From Halopenitus salinus (lineage in GTDB: Archaea; Halobacteriota; Halobacteria; Halobacteriales; Haloferacaceae), in contig NZ_JBHSXL010000006.1 in the NCBI RefSeq assembly GCF_042662125.1, positions 248,001 to 312,000 of the forward strand: a stretch of 64,000 nt of DNA, read 5' to 3'. The position numbers and the translations under genes are program-made. Of the stretch, positions 44,559-54,007 are shown piece after piece; position 1 is the first letter of the stretch; every line of letters starts with the position of its first letter. Under the pieces are notes generated by a model, which saw only the letters and a program-made list of their open reading frames with translations, was not told the origin of the DNA and searched no databases.

Positions 44559-47500
44559 TCAGTCGTCGTCCGCCGTCGCCGGCTTTCGCCGGTCGCTTCG
44601 GGGCCCCTCGGCGTCGACCGCGGGCAGCATGTCACGGAGGTATCGGCCGGTGTGTGAGTCCTCGGTCCCGGCGACTGCCTCCGGAGTGCCGGCCGCGACG
44701 AGCTCCCCGCCGCCGTCTCCGCCCTCCGGTCCGAGGTCGATCACGTGGTCCGCGTTCTTCACGAGGTCGAGTTCGTGTTCGATGACGACGACGCTGTTTC
44801 CGTTGTCGACGAGCCGGTGGAGGACGTCGATCAGCTTGCGCTCGTCCTCCTTGTGGAGCCCGGTCGTCGGCTCGTCGAGGAGGTAGAGCGTGTCGCCGGC
44901 GTCCCGCTTGCCGAGCTCCTCGGCCAGCTTGACCCGCTGGGCCTCGCCGCCCGAAAGCGTCGTCGAGGGCTGTCCGAGCCGCATGTATCCGAGCCCGACG
45001 TCGCGAAGCAGCTGCAGGCGCCGTCGGATGCCGTCGTGGCTCTCGAAGAACTCGTGGGCCTCCGCGACGCTCATCTCGAGGACGTCGGCGATGGTCTTGC
45101 CCCGGTAGGTCACCTCCAGCGTCTCGTCGTTGTATCGGTCGCCGCCGCACTCCTCGCAGGGGACGTGGACGTCCGAGAGGAAGTTCATCTCGATGGTGAC
45201 CGTGCCCTGCCCGCCGCACTCCTCACACCGGCCGCCCTTGACGTTGAAGGAGAATCGACCCTTCTCGTAGCCGCGCCGGTTCGCGAGCTTCGTCTCCGCG
45301 AACAGCTCGCGGATGTCGTCGAAGACGTTCGTGTACGTCGCGGGGTTCGAGCGGGGCGTACGGCCGATCGGCGACTGGTCGATGAGCCGGACCGTCTCGA
45401 TCTCCTCGATCCCCTCGATGGCGTCGTGGTCGCCCGGATCGACGGAGGTGTTGTCGTTCATCTCGCGGGCGAGTCCCTTGTAGAGGACGTCGTGCATCAG
45501 GGTGGACTTGCCGGAGCCCGAGACGCCCGTGATCGCCGTGAAGACGCCGAGGGGGAGCGAGACGTCCACGTCGTCGAGGTTGTGCTGGCGCGCGCCGCGG
45601 ACGACGATCTCGCCGTCGCGCTCGCGTCGATCGTCCGGGACGGGAACCGCCTTTCGCCCCGACAGGTAGTCGCCGGTGACCGACTCCTCCGCCTCGCAGA
45701 TGGCCTCGAAGTCGCCCTGTGCGACGACCTCGCCGCCGCGCTTGCCCGGGCCGGGTCCCATGTCGATGATCGAGTCCGCCCGGCGCATCGTCTCCTCGTC
45801 GTGTTCGACCACGAGCAGGGTGTTGCCCAGGTCGCGAAGCCCCTCGAGGGTGTTCAACAGCCGGTCGTTGTCGCGCTGGTGGAGCCCGATCGACGGCTCG
45901 TCGAGGACGTACAGGACGCCGACCAGCCCCGATCCCACCTGGGTCGCGAGCCGGATCCGCTGGCTCTCGCCGCCCGAGAGGGTCGACGCCTCCCGGTCGA
46001 GGGTGAGGTACTCCAGGCCGACCTCCTCCATGAAGCCGAGGCGGGCGCGGATCTCCTTGAGGATCTCCTCGGCGATGGTCCGGTCGCGCTCGGAGAGGGT
46101 CGCCTCCATCCCCTCGAAGTGCTCGCGGGCCTCGCCGATCGACATCCGATTGACCGCCGTGATCGGCGTGTCGTCGACGAGCACGGAGCGCGACTGCGGC
46201 TTCAAGCGCGTTCCCTCGCAGGCCGGACAGGTCGTCACGGCCATGTAGTCCTCGATGTGCTCGCGGGTCGACTGCGACTCGGTTTCGACGTGTCGTCGCT
46301 GGAGGTTCGGGATGACGCCCTCGAACCGCTTCTCCTTGCGTCGAACGCCGTTCTTCGTTTTCCGCTCGAAGACGACCTGCTCGTCGGTGCCGTAGAGGAA
46401 CTGCTCGCGGACGTCCGGATCGAGATCCTCGAAGGGCGTCTCGACCGAGACGCCGAAGTGCGCCGTGACCGAGTCGATCCGGGTGCGGTAGTACGACCGG
46501 TTGTACGACCACGCCTCGAAGACGTCCTTGATCGGCTTCGAGGGATCCTCGACGACGAGGTCCTCGTCGACCTCCTTCGTCGATCCGATCCCCTCACACT
46601 CGGGACAGGCGCCGTGGGGCGAGTTGAACGAGAACGACCGGGTCTCGATCTCCGAGAAGTCGATGTGACAGCGGCTGCACGCGAGGTCCTCGGAGAACTC
46701 GACGACGAGCCGGTCGGCGCCGTTCGACTCCCCGTTCGCCGGGTCGTCGTCCGACTTCTCATCGTCGGCCGTTCCCGCCAGGTCACCCGTCGAGCGTGCC
46801 GTCGACCCGCCGAGATCGTCGGCCGCACCGGCGGGGGGATCGGGGACGATCACCTTGAGGACGCCGCCGGCCTCCTCGAGGGCGGTCTCGACCGAGTCGG
46901 TGATCCGCGAACGTTCGTCCTCGGAGACCTCGATCCGGTCGACGATCACGTCGATCGTGTGATCGTAGTTCTCGTCGAGCTCGGGGTCGTCGAACGAGAG
47001 GTCGTACCGCTCGTCGTCGACCTCGACGCGGGCGTATCCCCGCGAGGTGAGATCCTCGAACAGGTCCTCGAAGGCGCCCTTCTGGTCGCGGACGACCGGC
47101 GCCGCGATCTCCGCTTTCGTCCCCTCCGGAAGCTCCATGATCCGACGGACCATCTGCTGGGCGGACTGCTCGCCGACCTCGTGGCCGCATTCGGGACAGT
47201 GCGGGTTTCCGATGCGGGCGTACAGCAGGCGGAGGTAGTCGTGGAGCTCCGTGACCGTTCCGACCGTCGATCGGGGGTTGTTGGCGGCGTTCTTCTGGTC
47301 GATCGAGATCGCCGGCGAGAGCCCCTCGACGCTCTCGACCTGGGGTTTGTCCATCTGGCCGAGGAAGTTCCGGGCGTACGCCGAAAGCGACTCGATGTAA
47401 CGTCTCTGGCCCTCGGCGTAGACCGTCTCGAAGGCCAGGGACGACTTGCCCGACCCGGAGAGCCCGGTGACGACCGTGAACTCCTCGCGCGGGATCCGGA

Positions 47501-47561
47501 CGTCGAGGTCCGAGAGGTTGTGCTCCTCGGCACCCCGGACCTCGATGTATTCCTTGCTCAT
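44559..47561 (-). CDS. uvrA: UvrA, excinuclease ABC subunit A
   Basis: This 1000-residue protein is the damage-sensing ABC ATPase of nucleotide excision repair. It has two ABC halves with Walker A GLSGSGKS (33-40) and GVSGSGKST, signatures LSGGESQRI and LSGGEAQRV, and zinc modules (CPECG, CEECGGQG). An acidic Thr/Asp/Ser-rich insertion lies at about residues 245-285, probably a halophilic adaptation. Haloarchaeal UvrABC closely resembles the bacterial system and was probably acquired by transfer. Confidence 0.96.
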   Translation of the reverse strand: MSKEYIEVRGAEEHNLSDLDVRIPREEFTVVTGLSGSGKSSLAFETVYAEGQRRYIESLSAYARNFLGQMDKPQVESVEGLSPAISIDQKNAANNPRSTVGTVTELHDYLRLLYARIGNPHCPECGHEVGEQSAQQMVRRIMELPEGTKAEIAAPVVRDQKGAFEDLFEDLTSRGYARVEVDDERYDLSFDDPELDENYDHTIDVIVDRIEVSEDERSRITDSVETALEEAGGVLKVIVPDPPAGAADDLGGSTARSTGDLAGTADDEKSDDDPANGESNGADRLVVEFSEDLACSRCHIDFSEIETRSFSFNSPHGACPECEGIGSTKEVDEDLVVEDPSKPIKDVFEAWSYNRSYYRTRIDSVTAHFGVSVETPFEDLDPDVREQFLYGTDEQVVFERKTKNGVRRKEKRFEGVIPNLQRRHVETESQSTREHIEDYMAVTTCPACEGTRLKPQSRSVLVDDTPITAVNRMSIGEAREHFEGMEATLSERDRTIAEEILKEIRARLGFMEEVGLEYLTLDREASTLSGGESQRIRLATQVGSGLVGVLYVLDEPSIGLHQRDNDRLLNTLEGLRDLGNTLLVVEHDEETMRRADSIIDMGPGPGKRGGEVVAQGDFEAICEAEESVTGDYLSGRKAVPVPDDRRERDGEIVVRGARQHNLDDVDVSLPLGVFTAITGVSGSGKSTLMHDVLYKGLAREMNDNTSVDPGDHDAIEGIEEIETVRLIDQSPIGRTPRSNPATYTNVFDDIRELFAETKLANRRGYEKGRFSFNVKGGRCEECGGQGTVTIEMNFLSDVHVPCEECGGDRYNDETLEVTYRGKTIADVLEMSVAEAHEFFESHDGIRRRLQLLRDVGLGYMRLGQPSTTLSGGEAQRVKLAEELGKRDAGDTLYLLDEPTTGLHKEDERKLIDVLHRLVDNGNSVVVIEHELDLVKNADHVIDLGPEGGDGGGELVAAGTPEAVAGTEDSHTGRYLRDMLPAVDAEGPRSDRRKPATADDD

Positions 47562-47678
47562 CGTATACCCCTCGGTTGCTCGCGCGCGCGGGAATACCCG
47601 TCGGTTGGCGGTCGGCTCCCGATCAGCTCGTCCCGGATGGTTCCCGCGTGCAGCGCACTCAGCGACGCCGGATCCGAG

Positions 47679-48680
47679 TCACGATCGCTCGCTCACGGGG
47701 AGCCGATTGAACTCCTCGGAGAGCTGGGCGGCGAGCTCGGAGACGAGCGCGACGACGAGCGGTCCGGCGATCACCCCGATTGGTCCGACCGTGAGCACGC
47801 CGCCGACGAAGCCGATGAAATAGAGGCTCGCCGCGAGGTCCGCCGTCTCGGCGGCGAGCCGCGTGCGGATCACCAGATCCGGAACCCAGCCGATCACGAG
47901 TCCGCCGATCACGAGGATCGCGACCGCCAGGATCGGCTCGCCGGCCACGACGTGGGTGCCGGCCAGGGCCACGATCAGTACGCTCGGGCCCAACACGGGG
48001 ATGAACTGGAGGATCCCGGCGACCGCCGCGAGCGCGACGGGCGAGGGGTACCCGAAGGCGACGAGGACCGGAATCGCGATAAGGAACGTCCCGACGCCCG
48101 TCGCCGCCTGGACGACGTAGATCCCGTAGAGGGTTCGCCGTGCGCGGCGGTGGAGGGCGTCGGCCAGCCCGCGGTAGGAGGGCGGGACGAGCGCGATGAG
48201 CGCCTTTCGCGTTCGCTGTTCGTAGTAAAGCATCGAGTAGACCACGAAGCTGAACAGCGCGAACTTGATCAACAACACGGGCATCTGGGCGGCGATCGCG
48301 GTCGCCACGTCGACGAGCCAGTCGCCCGCCTCGGCGATCACGTCCTGGGTGACGAGGGTCGTCGACCAGCCGCCGATCTCGATGGGAATGGTCTCCGGCG
48401 CCTCGTTGAGAAACGCGATCACGGCGTCAAGTCGGAGGAACAACACGACTCCGATGGGCGCGAAAAGGAGGAGGGTGCCGACGAACCCGACGATGGTCGC
48501 AACGAACGAGGCGATCCGCCGCGAGGCGCCGTGTCGGCGGACCCATCGACGGACCGGCGAGAGCACGTACGCGACGGTGATGGCGAAGAAGACGGTCGCC
48601 GCGACCGTCCACAGGAGGGCCATGGCCACGGCCGTAACGAGCACGAATAGCCCGCCCAGGACGTGCCGTCGCTGTGGCAT
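47679..48680 (-). CDS. AI-2E family (PerM-like) membrane transporter
   Basis: This 333-residue membrane protein has about seven to eight hydrophobic helices and the AI-2E family pattern (YVLSPVRRWVRRHG near the N-terminus, PLVVALVSELAAQLSEEF at the C-terminus). Members include AI-2 exporters, Na/H antiporters and predicted permeases; the substrate here cannot be inferred. Start ATG 48678-48680. Confidence 0.85.
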   Translation of the reverse strand: MPQRRHVLGGLFVLVTAVAMALLWTVAATVFFAITVAYVLSPVRRWVRRHGASRRIASFVATIVGFVGTLLLFAPIGVVLFLRLDAVIAFLNEAPETIPIEIGGWSTTLVTQDVIAEAGDWLVDVATAIAAQMPVLLIKFALFSFVVYSMLYYEQRTRKALIALVPPSYRGLADALHRRARRTLYGIYVVQAATGVGTFLIAIPVLVAFGYPSPVALAAVAGILQFIPVLGPSVLIVALAGTHVVAGEPILAVAILVIGGLVIGWVPDLVIRTRLAAETADLAASLYFIGFVGGVLTVGPIGVIAGPLVVALVSELAAQLSEEFNRLPVSERS

Positions 48681-48788
48681 CGTCCCTCCCTGGGTGCCGA
48701 GGGGTAATAAGGATCGGCGGCGATGACCCCACGCCGGACGGCCGGCAACCGACGACGATTACTCGCCGGAGTCGGCGACCGTCGTCGC

Positions 48789-49565
48789 CTACTCCACGGA
48801 GACGATGAGCGCCTCGACGTCCTCCTCGTATGTCGCCGGGTCGGCCGAAAGCGCCTCCGAGTCGACGAGCTCCTCCGCGTCGGGCGCTCCCTCGGGGAGC
48901 CCCTCGTCGATCGCGGCCGTCATCCGTTCGACCGGATAGGCGCCGCCGGCGATCAGGACGTCGGTCCCGTCGTGCCAGACCGCGAGGCGTCCCTCCATCT
49001 GGATGGTTCCGGAGATCTCCTCCGTTCCGCCGAAGCCGGTGTCGATCGTCGAGGTCGCGGCGAACGACCCGCGGTAGGTGTAGGCGGTCGCCTCGTGGCC
49101 GGTCGCGATGTCCATGGTCCCCTCGTTCGTCCGCTCGACGTCCTCGAGGCCGGCGCTCGACAGCTGGCTACGGAACGCCTGGTCCGCGGCCGTCACCACC
49201 TGCGACATCACCCGGTCCCGGCCGACGCCGAGCGGGAGCTGGTCGATCGCGGGCCGCAGGTCGACCCGCGTGGCGAAGAACACGACCGGCGAGCCGTCCG
49301 AGTCGAACGTCTCGGCGGCGGCCTCCGCGACCCCACGGTGTTCGTATGCGCGCGTGTGTTCGAGCGCGGTGACCGTGACCGGACCGACCTCCTCCTCGAG
49401 GATGGTGCTGCTCGACTCGTCGACGAGCTCCCAGTCCTCGATGCGGTCGTCGGTCACCTCCGGCGGCGGTACCTCGCCGTCGCGTCCCCCCAGACAGCCC
49501 GCGAGCCCCACGGTTCCGACCGCCGCGGCGCCCGCGAGCAGCTCGCGTCGTGTTGACTCCGACAT
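48789..49565 (-). CDS. Tat-secreted lipoprotein of unknown function
   Basis: This 258-residue protein begins with a twin-arginine signal (TRRELLAGAAAVGTVGLAG) and a lipobox LAGC, so it should be exported folded by Tat and lipid-anchored outside the membrane. The mature part has mixed alpha/beta sequence (VTVTALEHTRAYEHRGVAEA, VFFATRVDLRPAID). I recall similar haloarchaeal proteins as DUF6517, not verified. It is divergent from thiB. Confidence 0.75.
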   Translation of the reverse strand: MSESTRRELLAGAAAVGTVGLAGCLGGRDGEVPPPEVTDDRIEDWELVDESSSTILEEEVGPVTVTALEHTRAYEHRGVAEAAAETFDSDGSPVVFFATRVDLRPAIDQLPLGVGRDRVMSQVVTAADQAFRSQLSSAGLEDVERTNEGTMDIATGHEATAYTYRGSFAATSTIDTGFGGTEEISGTIQMEGRLAVWHDGTDVLIAGGAYPVERMTAAIDEGLPEGAPDAEELVDSEALSADPATYEEDVEALIVSVE

Positions 49566-49708
49566 CGTCGCTTCGGTTCGCGGGCGGGACGGATAGCCGT
49601 GTCGGTCGGAAACCCGACGTCGAAGCGTCGCCTCGAGACTCCGCAGCCGAGGATCGACCCGAAACCCGACACCACACCCGTTCAGCGTCGCCGATCCGAG
49701 CCACGCGG

Positions 49709-49716
49709 TTTATGTA
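49709..49716 (+). promoter_or_regulatory. TATA box of the thiamine transporter operon
   Basis: The octamer tttatgta is centred 28 nt upstream of the ATG at 49740. The region up to 49566 shows no THI-box core (no CTGAGA and no ACCTGAT-type element), so riboswitch control is not supported. Confidence 0.5.
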
Positions 49717-49739
49717 TCACCGACGGAAACAACCGGGTA

Positions 49740-50918
49740 ATGACCGACCGCCGTGCCGAACACGGAGCCGGCGACGTCCTCGATCGTCGCGCGTTTCTGG
49801 CCGCCGCGGGCGCCGCGACGGCGGGGCTCGCGGGGTGTTCGGGTTCCGACCCGGAGGACGGAAACGGATCGACCGACGAAACGGAGCGGCCGCCCGACGC
49901 CGGCGGGAACGGAAACGTGACCGGGACGCCCTCGACGCCCGGGGAGCGGACCCTCGTCGTGGGGACCTACAGCGCCTTCATCGACGCCCCCTCGACGAGC
50001 CCGGGCGCGTGGCTCAAGGAGGCCTTCGAGTCGGAGTTCGACGCCGAGCTGGTCTGGCAGACGCCGCCGAACGACCTCAACTACTACATCGAACGGCACA
50101 ACGCCGGCGTCGACGTCGAGGCCGACCTCTATCTCGGGGTGAACCCCGACGACCTGGTCCGCGTGGACGAGAACGTCGACGGCGATCTGTTCGCCGAGGC
50201 GGGCGACGTCGAGGGGACGGAAGCCGTCAAGTCGGGCCTCGAGTTCGATCCCGCGGATCGGGCGATCCCATACGACACGGGCTACATCAGCCTGGTCTAC
50301 GACGGCACCGAGACCGAGGCGCCGGAGACGTTCGAGGGGCTCCTCGAGGAGGAACACCGCGGCGACCTGATCGCCCAGACGCCCTCCGGCGACACGGGCC
50401 GGGCGTTCCTGTTGCACACGGTCCACGAGTTCGGCGACGAGGGCGAGTACGACTACCTCGATTTCTGGGCGGACCTCCAGGCGAACGACGTGCGGGTGCT
50501 CGGCTCCTGGAGCGACGCCTACGACGCCTGGACGGGCGGCGAGGCGCCGATGGTCGTCTCCTACTCCACGGACCAGGTGTTCGCCGCCGACAGCGGCGCC
50601 GACCTCGATGAACACCAGATCCGGTTTTTGAACGACCAGGGCTACGCGAACCCCGAGGGGATGGCGGTCTTTTCGGAGGCCGCCGATCCCGACCTCGCCA
50701 GGCAGTTCATGTCCTTCGTCCTGCGCCCGGCGGTGCAGGGCCAGATCGCCCAGCGAAACGTCCAGTTCCCGGCGACCGACGACGCCGAGTTGCCCGACGA
50801 CTACGCCGACCTCGCCAAGGAGCCGCCGGAACCGGTCACCTTCACCTACGAGGAGCTACAAGGGTCGCTCGATGGCTGGGTCGACGCCTGGGAACGCCAG
50901 TTCGCCGGTGGCAACTGA
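49740..50918 (+). CDS. thiB: ABC transporter substrate-binding lipoprotein, thiamine type
   Basis: This 392-residue protein has a Tat signal with lipobox (DRRAFLAAAGAATAGLAGC), a Gly/Asn/Asp-rich linker, and a type 2 periplasmic-binding fold with LVVGTYSAFID near the start. Sequence and its place before a fused permease and an ATPase match ThiB of the thiamine/thiamine-phosphate importer. Start ATG 49740 is supported by a TATA box 28 nt upstream. The permease follows after 33 nt. Confidence 0.82.
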   Translation: MTDRRAEHGAGDVLDRRAFLAAAGAATAGLAGCSGSDPEDGNGSTDETERPPDAGGNGNVTGTPSTPGERTLVVGTYSAFIDAPSTSPGAWLKEAFESEFDAELVWQTPPNDLNYYIERHNAGVDVEADLYLGVNPDDLVRVDENVDGDLFAEAGDVEGTEAVKSGLEFDPADRAIPYDTGYISLVYDGTETEAPETFEGLLEEEHRGDLIAQTPSGDTGRAFLLHTVHEFGDEGEYDYLDFWADLQANDVRVLGSWSDAYDAWTGGEAPMVVSYSTDQVFAADSGADLDEHQIRFLNDQGYANPEGMAVFSEAADPDLARQFMSFVLRPAVQGQIAQRNVQFPATDDAELPDDYADLAKEPPEPVTFTYEELQGSLDGWVDAWERQFAGGN

Positions 50919-50951
50919 CGCGTCGGCCCCCGAAGATCGGGAGGGCCCACG

Positions 50952-52820
50952 GTGAGCGACCGATCCGACCGCGGCCGATCGCGCGATGAGCGACCCCGCG
51001 ACGAAAACGGGTCGTTCGACGCCGGTTTGGAGCGGTTCCGTACTGCGTTCGCCCGCGTTCGTGCCGGCCTCGAGCGGCGAGCGATCGCGGTCCTCGCCGC
51101 GGTCACGGTCCTCGTTCTCCTCGTCGTGTTCTACTACCCCGTCGCGACCGTGTTCGTCGAGGCGCTCGTCGTCGACGGGAGGGTCACGGCGTCGGCGTTC
51201 CTCGAGATCCTCCGCGATCCGTTCTACTTCGGGGACCTCGCTCGGGTCCTCACGGGCGAGTCCCCGGTCGCGGCCGCCCGGGATCTCCTCGGACCCGATC
51301 GACACCTCGGGATCGTCGGGTTCACCGCCTATCAGGCCGCGCTCTCGACGAGCGCGAGCGTCGCGCTCGGGCTTCCGGGGGCCTACCTGCTGGCCCGCTT
51401 CGAGTTTCCCGGACGACGCGCGCTGCGTTCCGTCACCATCCTCCCCTTCGTGCTTCCGTCGATCATGGTCGCGACGGGGTTCGTCGCCACGTTCGGGCGA
51501 ACGGGGACGCTGAACGCCGCGCTTGCCGCCGTGGGACTGCCCCGCCTCGAGCTGCTCTACACGCTCGAGGCCATCGTGATCGCCCACGCGTTCTACAACG
51601 CGCCCCTCGTCGCCCGCGTCACCACCGCGGCCTGGGAGTCGGTCGACGCGAGCGCGGTCGAGACCGCGAGAAGCCTCGGTGCGAGCCCCTTCCGCGCCTT
51701 CCTCGACGTGGTCGCGCCGCAGCTGTATCCGGCGGTGCTGTCGGGGGCCGCGCTGGCCTTCGTGTTCACGTTCGGAAGCTTCCCCATCGTGCTCGCGCTC
51801 GGGGGGTTCGAGCTCGCGACCGTCGAGGTGTTCGTCTACCGGCTCGTCCGCGACCTCGAGTACACGGAGGCCGCCGCGCTCGCGCTCCTCGAGTTGGGCA
51901 TCTCGCTTTCGATCCTCTACGCCTACCTCCGGTACGAGGCGGCACACACGGTCCGATCGCGGGGCATCCGCCCGCTTCCGCGTCGCCCACTCCGACCGCC
52001 GACCGGCTCGGCGAGGGAACTCCTCCTCCGGTCCGGACTCGGAATCTACGTCCTGCTCGCCGGGATCGTCTTCCTCGCGCCGATCGCGAGCATGCTCCTC
52101 GCCAGCGTGACCGACCCCGGCGGGATCACGCTCGACCACTACCGGTTCCTCCTCGAGCGGCAGCGGACCGGGGCGGCGTTTCAGGTGCGGCCGTGGGACG
52201 CGATCCGAAACTCGCTCCTCTTCGGGCTCGCCGCCCTCGCGGTCGCGTTGCCGATGGGCGTGATCGTCGCCGTCTCCAGCACCCGCGGGTACCGCGGCCG
52301 AAAGGTCGTCGACGCCGTGGCGATGGCGCCGCTCGCGGTCTCCGGGATCGTCGTCGGGCTCGGGCTGCTCCGCGGGCTCGTCTTCGGAGCGGAGGTCGCC
52401 GGGACGCGGATCGCCGTCGGCGGCGCCGTCGCGATCGTCGCCGCACACGCCGTGGCCGGCTACCCGTTCGTGGTTCGGACCGTCGCACCCGGCCTCGAGT
52501 CGCTCGACCGCTCGCTCGTCGAGTCCGCACGGGCGCTCGGGGCCTCCCGGATCCGCGCGCTCGTGGACGTCGAACTCCCCCTCGTCTGGCCGGGGATCGT
52601 CGCGGGCGCGGCGTTCGCGTTCGCGATCTCCGTCGGCGAGTTCTCGGCCACCGTCGTGCTCGCGACCGGGACCGACCAGTACACGATGCCGGTCGCGATG
52701 GAGCGGTTCATCGGCCGGCGGCTCGGCCCCGCGACCGCGATGGGCGTCGTTCTCCTGTTCGTCACCGCCGCCAGCTTCCTCGTGATCGACCGGCTCGGGG
52801 GTGACGGCGGTGGGATCTGA
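50952..52820 (+). CDS. thiP: ABC transporter permease, fused double domain (thiamine type)
   Basis: This 622-residue permease carries two membrane domains in one chain, each ending in an EAA-type loop: ETARSLGASPFRAFLDVVAP and ESARALGASRIRALVDVELP. The fusion is typical of ThiP and ferric-iron permeases. About 12 hydrophobic helices are present. The start is GTG 50952 after thiB; the ATPase gene overlaps its last 20 bases. Confidence 0.85.
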   Translation: MSDRSDRGRSRDERPRDENGSFDAGLERFRTAFARVRAGLERRAIAVLAAVTVLVLLVVFYYPVATVFVEALVVDGRVTASAFLEILRDPFYFGDLARVLTGESPVAAARDLLGPDRHLGIVGFTAYQAALSTSASVALGLPGAYLLARFEFPGRRALRSVTILPFVLPSIMVATGFVATFGRTGTLNAALAAVGLPRLELLYTLEAIVIAHAFYNAPLVARVTTAAWESVDASAVETARSLGASPFRAFLDVVAPQLYPAVLSGAALAFVFTFGSFPIVLALGGFELATVEVFVYRLVRDLEYTEAAALALLELGISLSILYAYLRYEAAHTVRSRGIRPLPRRPLRPPTGSARELLLRSGLGIYVLLAGIVFLAPIASMLLASVTDPGGITLDHYRFLLERQRTGAAFQVRPWDAIRNSLLFGLAALAVALPMGVIVAVSSTRGYRGRKVVDAVAMAPLAVSGIVVGLGLLRGLVFGAEVAGTRIAVGGAVAIVAAHAVAGYPFVVRTVAPGLESLDRSLVESARALGASRIRALVDVELPLVWPGIVAGAAFAFAISVGEFSATVVLATGTDQYTMPVAMERFIGRRLGPATAMGVVLLFVTAASFLVIDRLGGDGGGI

Positions 52821-53955
52821 GAGTTCCCCGCCGATCGCCGTCGAACTGGAGGCCGTCTCGCGTCGGTACGGCGACACGACCGCCGTCGACGAGGTGTCGA
52901 TACGGGTCCCTCGCGGCGAGTTCTTCACGCTCGTCGGCCCCTCCGGCTGCGGGAAGACGACCACGCTCCGGCTGATCGCGGGCTTCGAGGAGCCGTCGGC
53001 CGGTACGGTTCGGTTCGGCGACCGGGACGTGTCGGGCGTCCCGCCCGAGGAGCGCGAGGTTGGCGTCGTCCTCCAGAACTACGCGCTGTTTCCGCACATG
53101 ACCGTCGGCGAGAACGTGGCCTACGGGCTTCGGTTCTCCGACCCGCCGGGTGACGTCTCCGAGACCGAACGCGTCGCGGAGCTGCTCGATCTGGTCGATC
53201 TCCCGGAGGCGACCGATCGGGACCCCGACGAACTCTCGGGCGGTCAACGACAGCGCGTCGCGCTCGCCCGCGCCCTGGCGCCGGGGCCCGACGTCCTGCT
53301 TCTCGACGAGCCGATGAGCGCCCTCGACGCGAAGCTCCGCGAGCGCCTCCGGCTCCAGGTGCGGTCGATCCAGCGCGAGCTCGACATCACCACCATCTAC
53401 GTGACCCACGACCAGGAGGAGGCGCTCGCGATCTCAGACCGCGTGGCGGTCATGAACGGGGGACACCTCGAACAGGTCAACACGCCCCAGGCCGTCTATC
53501 GGCGGCCGGAGACGCGCTTCGTGGCCGAGTTCGTCGGCGACAACAACGTGTTCTCGGGGACCGCGCTCCGGTCGAGCGACCCTGCCGAAACCCCTTCGGT
53601 TCCGGTCGAGATCGGCGGCGAGACCGTCCGCGTGGATCCCGGACGCCGATCGATCCGCTCCGGGGATCGGGTCACCGTCTGCGTGAGGCCGGAGGCGCTG
53701 CGGATCGACGCGGACGGAACGATCCACGACGCGCCCGACAACCGACTCAAAGCGACCGCGGAGAGCGCCGAGTTCCTCGGGGAGACGACCCGGGTCCACC
53801 TCGCGTGGAACGGCCGGGAACTCCTCGCGCGAACCCGGGATCCGATCGCGGGGGACGTGACGGTCGGGTTCGATCCCGACGACGTTCACGTGGTAACCGT
53901 CGAGCGTGGTGGCGAGCGAAGCGTGGACGACGACGACCGATCCGGCGACGAGTGA
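52801..53955 (+). CDS. thiQ: ABC transporter ATP-binding protein (thiamine type)
   Basis: This 384-residue ATPase has Walker A GPSGCGKT at residues 46-53, signature LSGGQRQR, Walker B LLLDEPMSALDA and H-loop YVTHDQEEA, plus a C-terminal TOBE-like domain (VRPEALRIDADG). This longer, PotA-like form is common in archaeal importers. GTG 52801 overlaps the permease stop by 20 bases. It likely powers uptake of thiamine or a related cofactor with the two genes before it. Confidence 0.85.
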   Translation: MTAVGSESSPPIAVELEAVSRRYGDTTAVDEVSIRVPRGEFFTLVGPSGCGKTTTLRLIAGFEEPSAGTVRFGDRDVSGVPPEEREVGVVLQNYALFPHMTVGENVAYGLRFSDPPGDVSETERVAELLDLVDLPEATDRDPDELSGGQRQRVALARALAPGPDVLLLDEPMSALDAKLRERLRLQVRSIQRELDITTIYVTHDQEEALAISDRVAVMNGGHLEQVNTPQAVYRRPETRFVAEFVGDNNVFSGTALRSSDPAETPSVPVEIGGETVRVDPGRRSIRSGDRVTVCVRPEALRIDADGTIHDAPDNRLKATAESAEFLGETTRVHLAWNGRELLARTRDPIAGDVTVGFDPDDVHVVTVERGGERSVDDDDRSGDE

Positions 53956-54007
53956 GGCGATCGGCGGCGGACGAAAACTGTTTCCACCCGCCCCGCGATG
54001 TCCCGGT

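Noticed and set aside
49566..49739. TPP riboswitch upstream of the thiamine-type operon
   Set aside because: None of the conserved THI-box core sequences are present.
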